Shown here: positions 8,686 to 17,242 of the stretch, piece by piece | Position numbering within the stretch: the first letter of the stretch is position 1 | Layout: the number at the start of each line of letters is the position of its first letter | Source: Cyclobacteriaceae bacterium | GTDB taxonomy: Bacteria; Bacteroidota; Bacteroidia; Cytophagales; Cyclobacteriaceae | DNA length: 64,000 nucleotides | Assembly (NCBI GenBank): GCA_016787605.1 | Contig: JAEUUE010000128.1 | Coordinates: 62,001 to 126,000, forward strand | Direction of reading: 5' to 3' | Position numbers and translations under genes: made by a program | The notes under the pieces: generated by a model | What the model saw: the letters and a program-made list of their open reading frames with translations, nothing else | Databases searched by the model: none | What the model was told of the DNA's origin: nothing

Positions 8686-8714
8686 TTGAACTGTTGAACA
8701 TTGAACTGTTGAAC
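8686..8714. repeat. Word array B2, 14-base direct repeat
   Basis: ttgaactgttgaac occurs at 8686-8699 and again at 8701-8714, built from ttgaac words spaced 7-8 bases apart. It ends 4 bases before the ATG of the aminotransferase gene, where a ribosome-binding site would lie. Confidence 0.85.
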
Positions 8715-8718
8715 TACT

Positions 8719-10062
8719 ATGAAAACTGAAACACTATCTCCAACAGCATCAATTGTTCAGGAGAACCTGGATCACACCTTGTTCTCCTGGAGCAAGCAAC
8801 GCGGCATCGCCCCGCTCGCCGTAAAGCGAGCCAAGGGCGTGTACTTATACGATTACGACGACAAGCGCTATATCGACTTTTCTTCGGGGTTGATGAACGT
8901 GAATATCGGTCACGGCCACCCCCGCGTGACCGAGGCCGTGGTTCGGCAAATGGAGGAAGTCAGCTATGTCACGCCAAGTTGTGTAACCAAAGTCCGGGGC
9001 GAGCTCGGGGCGCGGCTTGCCGAAATCTGCCCGGGTGACCTGAACCGGGCCTTCTTCACCGTGTGCGGGGCGACGGCCATCGAGAACGGCATCAAACTCG
9101 CCCGGCTCTACACCGGCCGCCATAAGATCATCAGCCGGTACCAATCGTTTCACGGAGCCACCTACGGCGTGATTTCCGCGGGCGGCGACCCAAGGCGGAT
9201 ACCGGTTGACGCCCAGCAGGCACCCAACTTTGTTCATATCGACATCCCGTACCGTTACCGCTGGAACCACAGCGAAGAAAGCATGCTCACCGACTCGCTC
9301 ACGCAGTTGGAGCGCACCATCGCCTTCGAGGGGCCGCAGAACATTGCGGCTATCCTGCTGGAAGGTGAATCCGGCACGTCCGGCTGCCTTCAGTATCCGA
9401 AGGGGTACCTGGCCGGCGTACGGAAATTGTGCGACCAGCATGGCATTCTCCTTCTAATCGACGAAGTGATGAGCGGATTCGGTCGCACGGGGCAGTGGTT
9501 TGGGTTCCAGAATCACGGCGTGGTTCCTGACCTGGTGGCCATGGCCAAAGGACTGACGGCCGGCTACCTTCCTTTCGGCTGCCTGATGGTCACCGAAAAG
9601 ATCGCGGCTAAATTCAATGATGTACCACTCGCCCTCGGGCTCACCTATTCGGCTCATCCTGTATGCTGTGCTGCGGCACTTGAAGTCCTGAAGATCTACG
9701 AGGACGAGAATCTCATCGAAAATACCCGACGCATGGGATCGTACATGGACCAGCAGGCAGCCAGGATGATGGAGCAACACCCCAGCCTCGGCGACTACCG
9801 CAACACCGGCCTGTTGGGATGTTTCGAACTGGTGAAGAACCGGAAGACCAAGGAACCGATGGCGCCTTTCAACGCCAAGCCTGAGGAAATGGCGGTTATG
9901 AACAAAGTGGCCGCACGGATAAAGGATCTGGGGATGTACACGTTTGTCCGGTGGAACTACATCTTTGTCGCCCCGCCGTTGTGCGTTACCCGGGAACAAA
10001 TCGACGAAGGACTGGACATCATCAGCCAGGCGGTTTCTATTGCCGACGAGTCTGCTTCATAG
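8719..10062 (+). CDS. Class III (omega) aminotransferase
   Basis: A 447-residue PLP-dependent aminotransferase of class III. Features are 'IDFSSGLMNVNIGHGHPRV', 'VCGATAIENGIKLAR', 'QSFHGATYGVISAGGD', 'LLIDEVMSGFGRTG' (the Asp that contacts the PLP nitrogen) and the Schiff-base Lys277 in 'MAKGLTAGYLPFG'. Sub-family features fit beta-alanine:pyruvate or similar omega-amino acid transaminases, which produce malonate semialdehyde, a substrate of the upstream dehydrogenase. Substrate assignment is inferred from this pairing only. The ATG directly follows repeat array B2, and no Shine-Dalgarno sequence is visible, as is usual in this phylum. Confidence 0.88.
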   Translation: MKTETLSPTASIVQENLDHTLFSWSKQRGIAPLAVKRAKGVYLYDYDDKRYIDFSSGLMNVNIGHGHPRVTEAVVRQMEEVSYVTPSCVTKVRGELGARLAEICPGDLNRAFFTVCGATAIENGIKLARLYTGRHKIISRYQSFHGATYGVISAGGDPRRIPVDAQQAPNFVHIDIPYRYRWNHSEESMLTDSLTQLERTIAFEGPQNIAAILLEGESGTSGCLQYPKGYLAGVRKLCDQHGILLLIDEVMSGFGRTGQWFGFQNHGVVPDLVAMAKGLTAGYLPFGCLMVTEKIAAKFNDVPLALGLTYSAHPVCCAAALEVLKIYEDENLIENTRRMGSYMDQQAARMMEQHPSLGDYRNTGLLGCFELVKNRKTKEPMAPFNAKPEEMAVMNKVAARIKDLGMYTFVRWNYIFVAPPLCVTREQIDEGLDIISQAVSIADESAS

Positions 10063-10097
10063 CTCAAGTTTTTATTTGCCCCCTTGGGCAAACCCAC

Positions 10098-10105
10098 TAT
10101 CTTCC
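10098..10105 (+). promoter_or_regulatory. -7-like element TATCTTCC
   Basis: A near match to TAnnTTTG, 19 bases before the ATG at 10125. The same variant occurs before the genes at 14999 (TATCTTCG) and 51306 (TATCTTCC). No clear -33 box is visible. Confidence 0.35.
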
Positions 10106-10124
10106 GTCCTTCCGTACTGTTTAA

Positions 10125-10982
10125 ATGGCTTCACCAAAAATCAAGTACCCTCGGCTCTCACCCGAACAATGGGAAAAGGCATGGCAACAACATTGGAGAA
10201 AATCTCAACTCAACTATGAGTTGCCCATCTCCTTCAACCCCAACGCGCTCCAGGAACATGAGTTCCTAAGCCAGCGGAGAACAGCAACCAAGGAAAGAGA
10301 ACGACTTGACCGAATTACCAGGGAGTTCGAAATGGGATTTCGCAAACTCGGTAACCTTGGCCCGGCGGTGACCATCTTTGGATCGGCCCGATTCAAACCT
10401 GAAGAGCGGTACTATGAACTTTCCCGCATGACCGGGAGCGCCTTTGCCAGGGCCGGCTTTACTGTCCTGACCGGGGGTGGTCCTGGCGCCATGGAAGCCG
10501 CCAATCGCGGTGCACACGAGGCCGGAGGCCCAACGTATGGACTCAATATCATCCTCCCCCACGAACAGAAGCCAAATCCCTATGTAAAAGACAGCTTCAA
10601 ATTCAATTACTTCTTTGTCAGGAAGGTGATGCTGGTCAAATACTCCTGCGCCTTCATCGCCATGCCCGGAGGACTGGGGACGCTGGATGAACTCTTTGAA
10701 GCAGCCACGCTGATTCAATGTCAGAAGATCGGACCCTTTCCTTTAATTCTTGTGGGACAAGAGTTTTGGAGCGGCCTGCGTGAATTTGTTGCTTTTATGG
10801 CCAGCCAGGGTGTATTCACTCCAGAGGAAGTGGGGTTCTCCAGGATCGTGGACACCCCGGAAGAGGCGGTTGAATTGGTCCTCTCCAGTTTGCCTTCCAA
10901 TTTCAGGAGACAGTTGAAGCCACTCCCGCCGAAAAGGGCCAGGCAGGCGACAGCGAAAAAGAAGAAGTCAAGGAAGAAATAA
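10125..10982 (+). CDS. LOG family protein (TIGR00730-like nucleotide phosphoribohydrolase)
   Basis: A 285-residue Rossmann-fold protein of the LOG family. The defining motifs are 'GGGPGAMEAANRGA' and 'PGGLGTLDELFEA' (from Pro181), which form the active site that releases a base from a nucleoside 5'-monophosphate. Bacterial members act on purine or pyrimidine monophosphates, and some on cytokinins. An N-terminal stretch of about 75 residues precedes the core, and the C-terminus is a Lys/Arg-rich tail, which could bind nucleic acid or be disordered. The stop is 6 bases before the MBL nuclease gene, so the two are probably cotranscribed. Confidence 0.85.
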   Translation: MASPKIKYPRLSPEQWEKAWQQHWRKSQLNYELPISFNPNALQEHEFLSQRRTATKERERLDRITREFEMGFRKLGNLGPAVTIFGSARFKPEERYYELSRMTGSAFARAGFTVLTGGGPGAMEAANRGAHEAGGPTYGLNIILPHEQKPNPYVKDSFKFNYFFVRKVMLVKYSCAFIAMPGGLGTLDELFEAATLIQCQKIGPFPLILVGQEFWSGLREFVAFMASQGVFTPEEVGFSRIVDTPEEAVELVLSSLPSNFRRQLKPLPPKRARQATAKKKKSRKK

Positions 10983-10988
10983 CGCACA

Positions 10989-12389
10989 ATGAAAATAAAA
11001 ATCCACGGCGCCGCCGGCGGCGAAGTCACCGGGTCTTCCTACCAGATCCAGACCGCGAAATCCAATATTCTTGTCGATGCCGGGATGTTCCAGGGTGGGC
11101 GACAGTCGGAAATCAAGAACAAGCTCCCGAAAGGGGCGCGACCCGACCTTATCGACGCCATCCTGCTCACCCACGGGCATCTTGATCATACCGGGCGGGT
11201 TCCCCTGCTAATTAAGTACGGATTTGACGGACCCATTTACACTACCGAGGAAACCATTGAGTTATCTCAAATCATTCTGCAGGACAGCGCGCGGCTCCAG
11301 GTAGCCGATGCTATTCGGCAAAATAAGCGAGCGTGGCGGAAGCGGGTGAAGATGACGCCGGCCGAACCGCTGTACAACACGGAGCATGTGGAATTCATGA
11401 AGGACCTGACCCGGCCGGTGGAATTGCACCAGTCGGTCAAGATCACGGATGACATTTCCGCGCGATGGATTGAAGCGGGTCACATGCTGGGATCCGGTAG
11501 CATCGAGTTAACGGTTACGGAGCAAGGCCAGAAAAAAATCGTCGTCTTTTCCGGCGACCTCGGCCCCCTTACCTTTCCCCTGCTCCGTCCCTTCGAGCAG
11601 TTCAAGAAAGCCGACCTGGTCCTGCTCGAGTCCACGTATGGAGACCGCGACCACAAACCCTATGATGAGACGGTCCGGGAATTCCAGGAAATCGTCAAAG
11701 AGGCTTATCGCACGAAAGGCAAAATGCTGGTTCCCTCGTTTGCGATCGGACGGACCCAGCAAATCATTTATCACCTGGCGGAAATGTTTCAGCAGAAAAT
11801 CGTGCCGACCTTTCCTGTGTATCTAGACAGCCCCATGGGCTTGAGCGCCTTTGAAGTGTACCGGAACCACCAGGACATGCTCGATGAAGAGTTCCATGAG
11901 CTAAAGCGAAAAGGAGGATTCCCCCTCAGCAAGAAGACTTTTATCCCCAGCGCATCAGCAGAGACCTCGAAGGCCCTTAACGAAGTGAACGGACCCTGCA
12001 TGATCATCGCGGGTGCCGGTATGTGCAACGGCGGGCGTATCCTGCACCATCTCTACCATAACCTGGAAAACCCCGATGCGCATGTCCTCATCGTTGGCTA
12101 TCAATCACAGGGTTCGCTGGGACGAAAACTGGTCGACCGCCTTCCCGACGTCTCGGTCTTCGGCGAGCGCAAGAAGGTGAAGGCCCGCATCCATACCCTG
12201 GGCGGGTTCAGTGCCCACGCCGGTCAGACCGACCTGCTCAAGTGGTTTTCGAGCCTGGCGCCATCCAAACCTCGTGTGGTCATCACGCATGGTGAAGATG
12301 GCCCGAGAAAAGCACTGGCTGAGCAAATCCGAAAAAAACACAAGATTTCAGCCGTCCTGCCGCGGATTGGTGACGCAATAGAGTTGTAA
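10989..12389 (+). CDS. MBL-fold beta-CASP RNA nuclease-like protein
   Basis: A 466-residue metallo-beta-lactamase-fold protein with a beta-CASP insert, the group that includes CPSF-73-like and YsnA-type RNA-processing nucleases. Motif 2 is HGHLDH at residues 62-67, 'VFSGDLG' supplies a metal Asp, and the beta-CASP and C-terminal motifs 'VPSFAIGRTQQIIYHL', 'AGAGMCNGGRI' and 'GGFSAHAGQTD' are in order. It should be a zinc-dependent endo/exonuclease acting on RNA in the cytoplasm. It follows the LOG gene by 6 bases. A perfect 11-bp hairpin begins directly after its stop codon. Confidence 0.9.
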   Translation: MKIKIHGAAGGEVTGSSYQIQTAKSNILVDAGMFQGGRQSEIKNKLPKGARPDLIDAILLTHGHLDHTGRVPLLIKYGFDGPIYTTEETIELSQIILQDSARLQVADAIRQNKRAWRKRVKMTPAEPLYNTEHVEFMKDLTRPVELHQSVKITDDISARWIEAGHMLGSGSIELTVTEQGQKKIVVFSGDLGPLTFPLLRPFEQFKKADLVLLESTYGDRDHKPYDETVREFQEIVKEAYRTKGKMLVPSFAIGRTQQIIYHLAEMFQQKIVPTFPVYLDSPMGLSAFEVYRNHQDMLDEEFHELKRKGGFPLSKKTFIPSASAETSKALNEVNGPCMIIAGAGMCNGGRILHHLYHNLENPDAHVLIVGYQSQGSLGRKLVDRLPDVSVFGERKKVKARIHTLGGFSAHAGQTDLLKWFSSLAPSKPRVVITHGEDGPRKALAEQIRKKHKISAVLPRIGDAIEL

Positions 12390-12390
12390 C

Positions 12391-12420
12391 TTCATGGCCA
12401 GATAACTTCCTGGCCATGAA
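12391..12420 (+). promoter_or_regulatory. Perfect 11-bp hairpin over the next start codon
   Basis: Arms 12391-12401 and 12410-12420 are exact reverse complements with an 8-base loop. The right arm contains the ATG of the following gene (12416). In RNA this would bury the start codon and also close the 3' end of the upstream gene. There is no T-run, so it is not a standard intrinsic terminator. Confidence 0.75.
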
Positions 12421-14506
12421 ACCTGTGCTCGCTTGCCTATTCGTACTGCTTCTCGCCACCACCCAAACGCTGGCCCAGTGGCCTCGGGAAATCACCACCA
12501 AAAACGGCGCGGTCATTTCAGTATACCAACCTCAGCCAGAGTCATTACGCGGCGACAAACTTGATGGCCGGTGCGCCTTTTCTGCGGTCGAAAAGCCTGG
12601 AGCAGAGCCCGTCTTTGGTGTTTTCTGGTACCAGGCCACCCTATCCACCGATCGCGACAGCCGAACGGTCGCCTTGGAGAGCATCAAGATTACAGATATC
12701 AAACTTCCTGGCATCAGCGATGAGCAGGTTATCCTTCGCCTGCGTCAACTGCTGGAAATTGAAATCCCTACGTGGCAACTGACCAGTTCCCTTGACGAAC
12801 TCACCGCAACTATCGAACAAGAGCAAGCCATTGTCAGTGAAAATCTGAAGAATGACCCTCCGCGTATTGTCTATATCGACAAGCCCACCACCCTCGTATT
12901 GATGGACGGCGAACCCAAACTCCAGGAGGATAAGGAACTTAAAATGAAACGCGTGATCAATACACCGTTCCTGATTGTGCAGGCTAAGGAAGACAATCGA
13001 TTCTACCTCAACGGTGGAAAGACCTGGTATGCTTCGGCCGAGATGAAGGATGGATATCAGCCGACCACGAAACTTCCCAAATCGGTAAGCGTACTGGACC
13101 AACAATTGAAAAAGCAACAAACGGAAAAAACTACTGCTCCCGAGGACACCACACCCGAGGCCATCCTGGTGAGTACAGAACCCGCGGAATTGATTCAATC
13201 GAAAGGCACCGCGCAGTTTGCCAGCATTACTGGCACTTCCCTGTTGTATGTTTCCAATTCAAGCGATGACATCTTCAAGAGCATCGACGACAATCAATAC
13301 TACGTGCTGTTGTCAGGCCGCTGGTATGCCGCATCTAAACTGGAAGGCCCATGGAGTTACATCGCCCCGGACAAGCTTCCTGGCGATTTCGCCCGGATTC
13401 CTGCCGGATCCGAGAAAGACAATGTACTATCCAGTGTTGCCGGTACACCCGAAAGTCAAGACGCCATTCACGACGCCCAGGTACCTCAAACCGCAAAAGT
13501 GGACCGGAAGACAGCCACCTGCACCGTCACGTACGACGGGGAACCCAAATTTGAAAGGATCGAAGGCACCTCGCTGGAATTGGCCATGAATACAAGCAGC
13601 ACGGTCATGCGCAGCGGCGCCACCTACTATTGTGTGGACAAAGGAGTTTGGTTTGAGTCCTCCTCGCCGAAAGGCCCGTGGAAAGTCAGCGAATCGCGAC
13701 CGAAAGAAGTGGACAAGATTCCGGCCAGCTCACCAGCGTACAATGTCAAGTATGTATACATCTATGACGCGACGCCAGACATCGTGTACGTCGGCTATAC
13801 CCCGGGCTATATGGGCTGCTATGTATATGGACCTACGGTGGTTTACGGTACGGGTTACTATTACTCACCCTGGTATGGTCCCTACTACTATCCAAGACCT
13901 GTAACTTATGGTTTCAGCATGCACTACAATCCATGGACCGGGTGGAGCATGGGATTTCATTATAGCAGCGGCTGGTTCCACATGAGCATCTATGGCGGAG
14001 GTGGCTACTGGGGCCCGCCCGTCTACCGTCCACCCTATTATCCGCCCTATCGCGGCGGGATGTATGGAGGCAGAGGGCCGACATACATCCACCACGACGG
14101 GGACATCAACATTGACCGCTCCAACAATATTTATAACCGTCGCAATGATGTCTCCACACGGGATGTGCAACGCGGGCAGACCGGAGGCAGGAATCCTGGT
14201 GTATCCACCCGGGATCAACAAACCCGGCCCGGTCAGCAACCCGGAGTCAGCCAGCAGCCGGCCGGCCGGGGGCGCAACGACGTCTATTCTGACCGCAGCG
14301 GCAACGTGTACCAGCGACAGGACAATGGGAACTGGCAGCAGCGGCAAGGCAACCAATGGCAGCAGGCGCAGCAGCAGCCACAAATGGACCGCGACTACCA
14401 GAACCGGCAGCGCAGCGCCCAGCAGAACTCCGGATTCCAGCAGATGAACCGCGGCGGGAACCTGGGCGGCGGCATGCGCGGAGGTGGCGGTGGTCGCCGC
14501 AGGTAA
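12416..14506 (+). CDS. Large secreted Tyr/Gly-rich protein with W-repeat domains
   Basis: A 696-residue exported protein: signal peptide 1-21 (ending TLAQ), then an alpha/beta region with three similar units ending in GPW-type motifs ('YYVLLSGRWYAASKLEGPW', 'YYCVDKGVWFESSSPKGPW' and a weaker copy 'YLNGGKTWYASAEMKDGY'). Next comes a Tyr/Pro/Gly-rich stretch (about 440-560) and a Gln/Asn/Arg-rich tail ending in GGGGRRR. Similar proteins carry vague carbohydrate-binding labels; I know of no tested function. The aromatic-rich part suggests a surface or matrix role. The start codon sits in a perfect hairpin. The last residues overlap a possible upstream start of the next gene. Confidence 0.75.
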   Translation: MKPVLACLFVLLLATTQTLAQWPREITTKNGAVISVYQPQPESLRGDKLDGRCAFSAVEKPGAEPVFGVFWYQATLSTDRDSRTVALESIKITDIKLPGISDEQVILRLRQLLEIEIPTWQLTSSLDELTATIEQEQAIVSENLKNDPPRIVYIDKPTTLVLMDGEPKLQEDKELKMKRVINTPFLIVQAKEDNRFYLNGGKTWYASAEMKDGYQPTTKLPKSVSVLDQQLKKQQTEKTTAPEDTTPEAILVSTEPAELIQSKGTAQFASITGTSLLYVSNSSDDIFKSIDDNQYYVLLSGRWYAASKLEGPWSYIAPDKLPGDFARIPAGSEKDNVLSSVAGTPESQDAIHDAQVPQTAKVDRKTATCTVTYDGEPKFERIEGTSLELAMNTSSTVMRSGATYYCVDKGVWFESSSPKGPWKVSESRPKEVDKIPASSPAYNVKYVYIYDATPDIVYVGYTPGYMGCYVYGPTVVYGTGYYYSPWYGPYYYPRPVTYGFSMHYNPWTGWSMGFHYSSGWFHMSIYGGGGYWGPPVYRPPYYPPYRGGMYGGRGPTYIHHDGDINIDRSNNIYNRRNDVSTRDVQRGQTGGRNPGVSTRDQQTRPGQQPGVSQQPAGRGRNDVYSDRSGNVYQRQDNGNWQQRQGNQWQQAQQQPQMDRDYQNRQRSAQQNSGFQQMNRGGNLGGGMRGGGGGRRR

Positions 14507-14522
14507 ACCAAGCCAACATCCG

Positions 14523-14948
14523 ATGGCCGATATCCTTCATCAATTTCGGATACAAGTATCCGCCAGGCGGGTATATGACGCCTTCTGTTCTCCGGCTGAC
14601 CTGAACAACTGGTGGCCCGCCCAATCCTCCGGGAAACCGCAAACCGGGGAAATCTACACCTTATGGTTTGGGCCGGAATACGACTGGCGCGCCAAAGTCA
14701 TTATAGCGGACCCCGGAAAGCATTTCACCTGGAAAATGACGCAGGCGATGGACGACTGGATGGGAACGGAAGTAGGAATTCAACTGACTGAAGACAAAGC
14801 GGGTACGATCGTCGATTTTTCACACAAAGGATGGCCGGAAGCGAACGCGCACTTTCGGATCAGCAACTACTGCTGGGGATACCTGCTGGCCGGGCTCAAA
14901 AACTATGTCGAGCGCGGCATTGTCATTCCCTTTGAGAAGCGAAACTAA
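14523..14948 (+). CDS. SRPBCC (AHSA1-like) domain protein
   Basis: A 141-residue small-ligand-binding fold of the START/AHSA1 type. Marks are 'IQVSARRVYDAFCSPADLNNWW' near the N-terminus, 'FTWKMTQAMDDWMGTEVGIQL', and a long C-terminal helix 'YCWGYLLAGLKNYVERG'. The frame is open back to 14484 inside the previous gene, but the ATG at 14523, 16 bases after that gene's stop, gives the normal domain start. Ligand and role are unknown. A G+C-rich palindrome (near 14560-14572) lies inside the coding region. Confidence 0.82.
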   Translation: MADILHQFRIQVSARRVYDAFCSPADLNNWWPAQSSGKPQTGEIYTLWFGPEYDWRAKVIIADPGKHFTWKMTQAMDDWMGTEVGIQLTEDKAGTIVDFSHKGWPEANAHFRISNYCWGYLLAGLKNYVERGIVIPFEKRN

Positions 14949-14971
14949 CCCAGGGGTTTCCGTTTCCTTAT

Positions 14972-14979
14972 TATCTTCG
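14972..14979 (+). promoter_or_regulatory. -7-like element TATCTTCG
   Basis: One mismatch from TAnnTTTG, ending 19 bases before the ATG at 14999. Confidence 0.35.
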
Positions 14980-14998
14980 CTGCTACTTCGTCAATTTC

Positions 14999-15520
14999 AT
15001 GCGCATCCTGTTGTTTATCCACCTGCTTCTGGTGGTCATACCCGTATACAGCCAAAATAAGGAGCACGTAGCCTCCTCAGACTTCTTTACGATTACCGGG
15101 GCTGTTGAACAGGAGCAGGTCGTCCGAATCTCCGATCTTCAAAAGCTTCCGTCGACCACGCTGGAAGACGTGGTGATTACCAATCACCTGGGTGAACCGC
15201 GTGGAACGGCGAAGGGCCTCAAGGGAGTCAAGGTCAAGGACGTTCTGGCCACAGCAGCCATCCGCTCCGAAAGCCCCAAAATGCTAAGTGAATTCTACCT
15301 GACGTTCGTCGCCACCGACGGATATTTGGTAGTGTTCTCCTGGAATGAACTTTTTAATTCCCCAGCGGGGGACCACTGTTACCTGATCACCGAACGCGAC
15401 GGTAAGGCGCTGGCTGAAATGCCCGACCGGATACTTGTAATTACGACCACCGACTTTCGCACAGGGCGGCGTCACATCAAAGGGCTAGAGAAGATTGTAG
15501 TCGCACGAGCGGCCCGGTGA
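14999..15520 (+). CDS. Secreted molybdopterin-oxidoreductase-fold (SUOX-like) protein
   Basis: A 173-residue exported protein with signal peptide 1-18 (ending VYSQ). The rest, 'FTITGAVEQEQVVRISDLQKLP', 'KGLKGVKVKDVLATAAI', 'FVATDGYLVVFSWNELF' and 'RILVITTTDFRTGRRHIKGLEKIVV', follows the sulfite-oxidase-like fold. It is shorter than true enzymes, and I see no conserved Cys to hold the molybdenum cofactor. It is therefore probably a non-catalytic relative used as a binding module. No functional partner is evident nearby. Confidence 0.6.
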   Translation: MRILLFIHLLLVVIPVYSQNKEHVASSDFFTITGAVEQEQVVRISDLQKLPSTTLEDVVITNHLGEPRGTAKGLKGVKVKDVLATAAIRSESPKMLSEFYLTFVATDGYLVVFSWNELFNSPAGDHCYLITERDGKALAEMPDRILVITTTDFRTGRRHIKGLEKIVVARAAR

Positions 15521-15563
15521 TGAATACCGAAAGTGCTGCAGGGCGACGCATCTACTCCTACGC

Positions 15564-15720
15564 TTACCGGGGTTTATTCAAGAAAGTTCCGATGGTGGTG
15601 TCGGTGTAATACTCCATCGAATAGGCCGGCGAGGCCTCCTTTACAAAAAATGTCAGGAATTCCAGACCGTGCAGGATGACCCTTTCAAGCAATTCATCAT
15701 CTAATTTGCCGGGAAAGACA
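15564..15720 (-). pseudogene. Possible minus-strand gene remnant
   Basis: The minus-strand frame reads FPGKLDDELLERVILHGLEF and continues to NKPR before a stop at 15564. It has an amphipathic, protein-like composition unlike the shadow sequence upstream in the same frame, which overlaps the plus-strand gene at 15726. It could be the tail of a decayed gene. No start codon of its own is apparent. If it is not coding, 15521-15725 holds nothing I can identify. Confidence 0.2.
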
Positions 15721-15725
15721 AAGTC

Positions 15726-16220
15726 ATGGAACCAGATGAAGGAAAACTGGACGTCAGATCCCTTCCTCTCTACAGGAAGGGTAAAGAAATCTATGAAGTC
15801 GTGCGGCATATCGGAACGTTGATCCCGGAAGACAACGAGTACCTGCAGGACATAAAGTCCCATATGCTTGGCGATGCGGCCTTGCTGACCGTCAAGATTG
15901 CCGGGGCGGAAGGTGTTGAGCTATACGACATCAAAATGGAGGCTGCCACGATTATACGAAAAGCGGCCCGGGATCTTATGGTCACCAATCACTCCCTTGA
16001 AATGTTCGGATTTAAGGAAGTACAATACTTTCAGATTGTGAGGGACCTCATCGAAGAGTACCGGCTTCTCTTTATCGATTGGGTGGCCGGCTTTGACCAA
16101 TGGAACTACATCATCGACCGGTGGGGGCTATTTAATCCGCCGGGCGTGAGTCCCTTTGACAAAGATCCGGATGACGACATCCCATTTAATCCGCAAGATT
16201 TTCTTGACAGTCTGGACTAA
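15726..16220 (+). CDS. Conserved helical protein, possibly related to four-helix-bundle family
   Basis: A 164-residue, mostly helical cytoplasmic protein: 'LPLYRKGKEIYEVVRHIGTL', then 'LLTVKIAGAEGVELYDIKME', 'IIRKAARDLMVTNHSLEMFG' and 'FDQWNYIIDRWGLFNPPG', with an acidic C-terminal tail. The layout (short strand, 'LYRKGKEIYEVV', three further helices) echoes the S23/IVP-like protein at 172, but identity is low and the relation is only a suggestion. I believe it is a conserved hypothetical of Cytophagales; its function is unknown. Its stop overlaps the stop of the convergent endonuclease/phosphatase gene by 4 bases. Confidence 0.65.
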   Translation: MEPDEGKLDVRSLPLYRKGKEIYEVVRHIGTLIPEDNEYLQDIKSHMLGDAALLTVKIAGAEGVELYDIKMEAATIIRKAARDLMVTNHSLEMFGFKEVQYFQIVRDLIEEYRLLFIDWVAGFDQWNYIIDRWGLFNPPGVSPFDKDPDDDIPFNPQDFLDSLD

Positions 16221-17059
16221 CGGCGCTCCGAAGAAGGGCGCAGATCCACCACTATGGGAAAATGATCAGAGGGATACCTGCCCTCCCGCATTTCCACGAG
16301 CAGCGCATACCGTTCAACCTGAAACTCAGGAGAAACAAAGACATGGTCGATAAGACTCTCCGCCGGCTTAGTGGAATCGAAAGCGTTGAAACTGCCGGGC
16401 TGAGGCAGCGTGACCTGGGCTGCAGATAGGCGGGCATCCTTTAGTTTACTCTTGAGAATCCCTACGGGTTCGCTTTCAGGCGTTGCGTTGAAGTCACCCA
16501 AGAGGATCACGGGGTGGCCCGCCTTGTTCATCTGCTTCATCTTTCCAAGCAACAACTCCGCACTCCTCTTTCTTGCTTCCGCACCCACATGATCGAAGTG
16601 CGTGTTCAGGACCAGGTAAGGCTGACCGGTATTCCGGTCTTTCAGACGAACATAGGTGCAGATCCGCCGGATGGCCGCGTCCCAACCCTTGGACATCTTC
16701 TCCGGCGTTTCTGAAAGCCAGAAGATCCCTGATTCGGTCATCTCAAAGCGCTCTATTCTGAAGAAGATGATAGTAGACTCTCCCGTTCCGTTCTCATCCC
16801 TACCCCGCCCGGCGCGGCCATAGGCGGGCAGTTCCGCCGCCAGGTACTCGACCTGTGAGGGCAGGCTTTCCTGGACACCGAGAATATCCGCATCAACCGA
16901 GCGTACCTGGGCCACAAGGAAGTCCTTCCGGTATGGCCAGCTATTGGGTCCGTCCGACGGGTTGTCGTAACGGATATTGTACGACATGACGCGAAGGGGC
17001 TGGGCGAAAGAGGTCATCAGGACAAAGCTTAGGAGCAGCCCAGGGAGGAAACGGAGCAT
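16217..17059 (-). CDS. Secreted endonuclease/exonuclease/phosphatase family protein
   Basis: A 280-residue exported member of the EEP superfamily. A signal peptide (MLRFLPGLLLSFVLMTSFAQ) is followed by 'LRVMSYNIRYDNPSDGPNSW', 'ILGVQESLPSQ' (metal Glu), 'VLNTHFDHVG', 'ILLGDFNATPES' and the final 'PSDHFPIVVDL', the complete EEP motif set including catalytic Asp-His. Members cleave phosphodiesters or phosphomonoesters of nucleic acids, lipids or inositol phosphates. The open frame continues upstream through the tRNA-Arg region, but only the ATG ending at 17059 makes sense with the signal peptide. Confidence 0.88.
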   Translation of the reverse strand: MLRFLPGLLLSFVLMTSFAQPLRVMSYNIRYDNPSDGPNSWPYRKDFLVAQVRSVDADILGVQESLPSQVEYLAAELPAYGRAGRGRDENGTGESTIIFFRIERFEMTESGIFWLSETPEKMSKGWDAAIRRICTYVRLKDRNTGQPYLVLNTHFDHVGAEARKRSAELLLGKMKQMNKAGHPVILLGDFNATPESEPVGILKSKLKDARLSAAQVTLPQPGSFNAFDSTKPAESLIDHVFVSPEFQVERYALLVEMREGRYPSDHFPIVVDLRPSSERR

Positions 17060-17118
17060 ACCACGAATATAGAAAGATGCAGGCTCCCCTTGGGCAGATC
17101 GGGAAAGGCACTTTTGAC

Positions 17119-17126
17119 TATATTTG
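17119..17126 (+). promoter_or_regulatory. -7 promoter element TATATTTG of the tRNA-Arg locus
   Basis: An exact match to TAnnTTTG. The predicted transcript starts near 17133, at a self-complementary hairpin (cccggg at 17134-17139 and 17145-17150), and runs through the tRNA remnant and the intact tRNA. Confidence 0.6.
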
Positions 17127-17166
17127 CACCCTCCCCGGGTGACGCCCGGGCATTTTGGCACCATTT

Positions 17167-17238
17167 GGCTCCGTATTTCAATGGATAGAATTTCACCCCG
17201 ACATGATCTGGGTAGGTTTTTAAATTGACGCCGGACAA
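17167..17238 (+). pseudogene. Decayed tRNA-Arg copy (upstream)
   Basis: The 5' part, ggctccg then tatttcaatggatagaattt, matches the intact tRNA at 17243 almost base for base through the D arm. The rest has drifted, but still shows ccga at the anticodon position, gtaggtt in the T arm and ccggac near the end. Spacing to the next copy is 76 bases. The anticodon and T stems do not pair. Confidence 0.65.
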
Positions 17239-17242
17239 TTTT

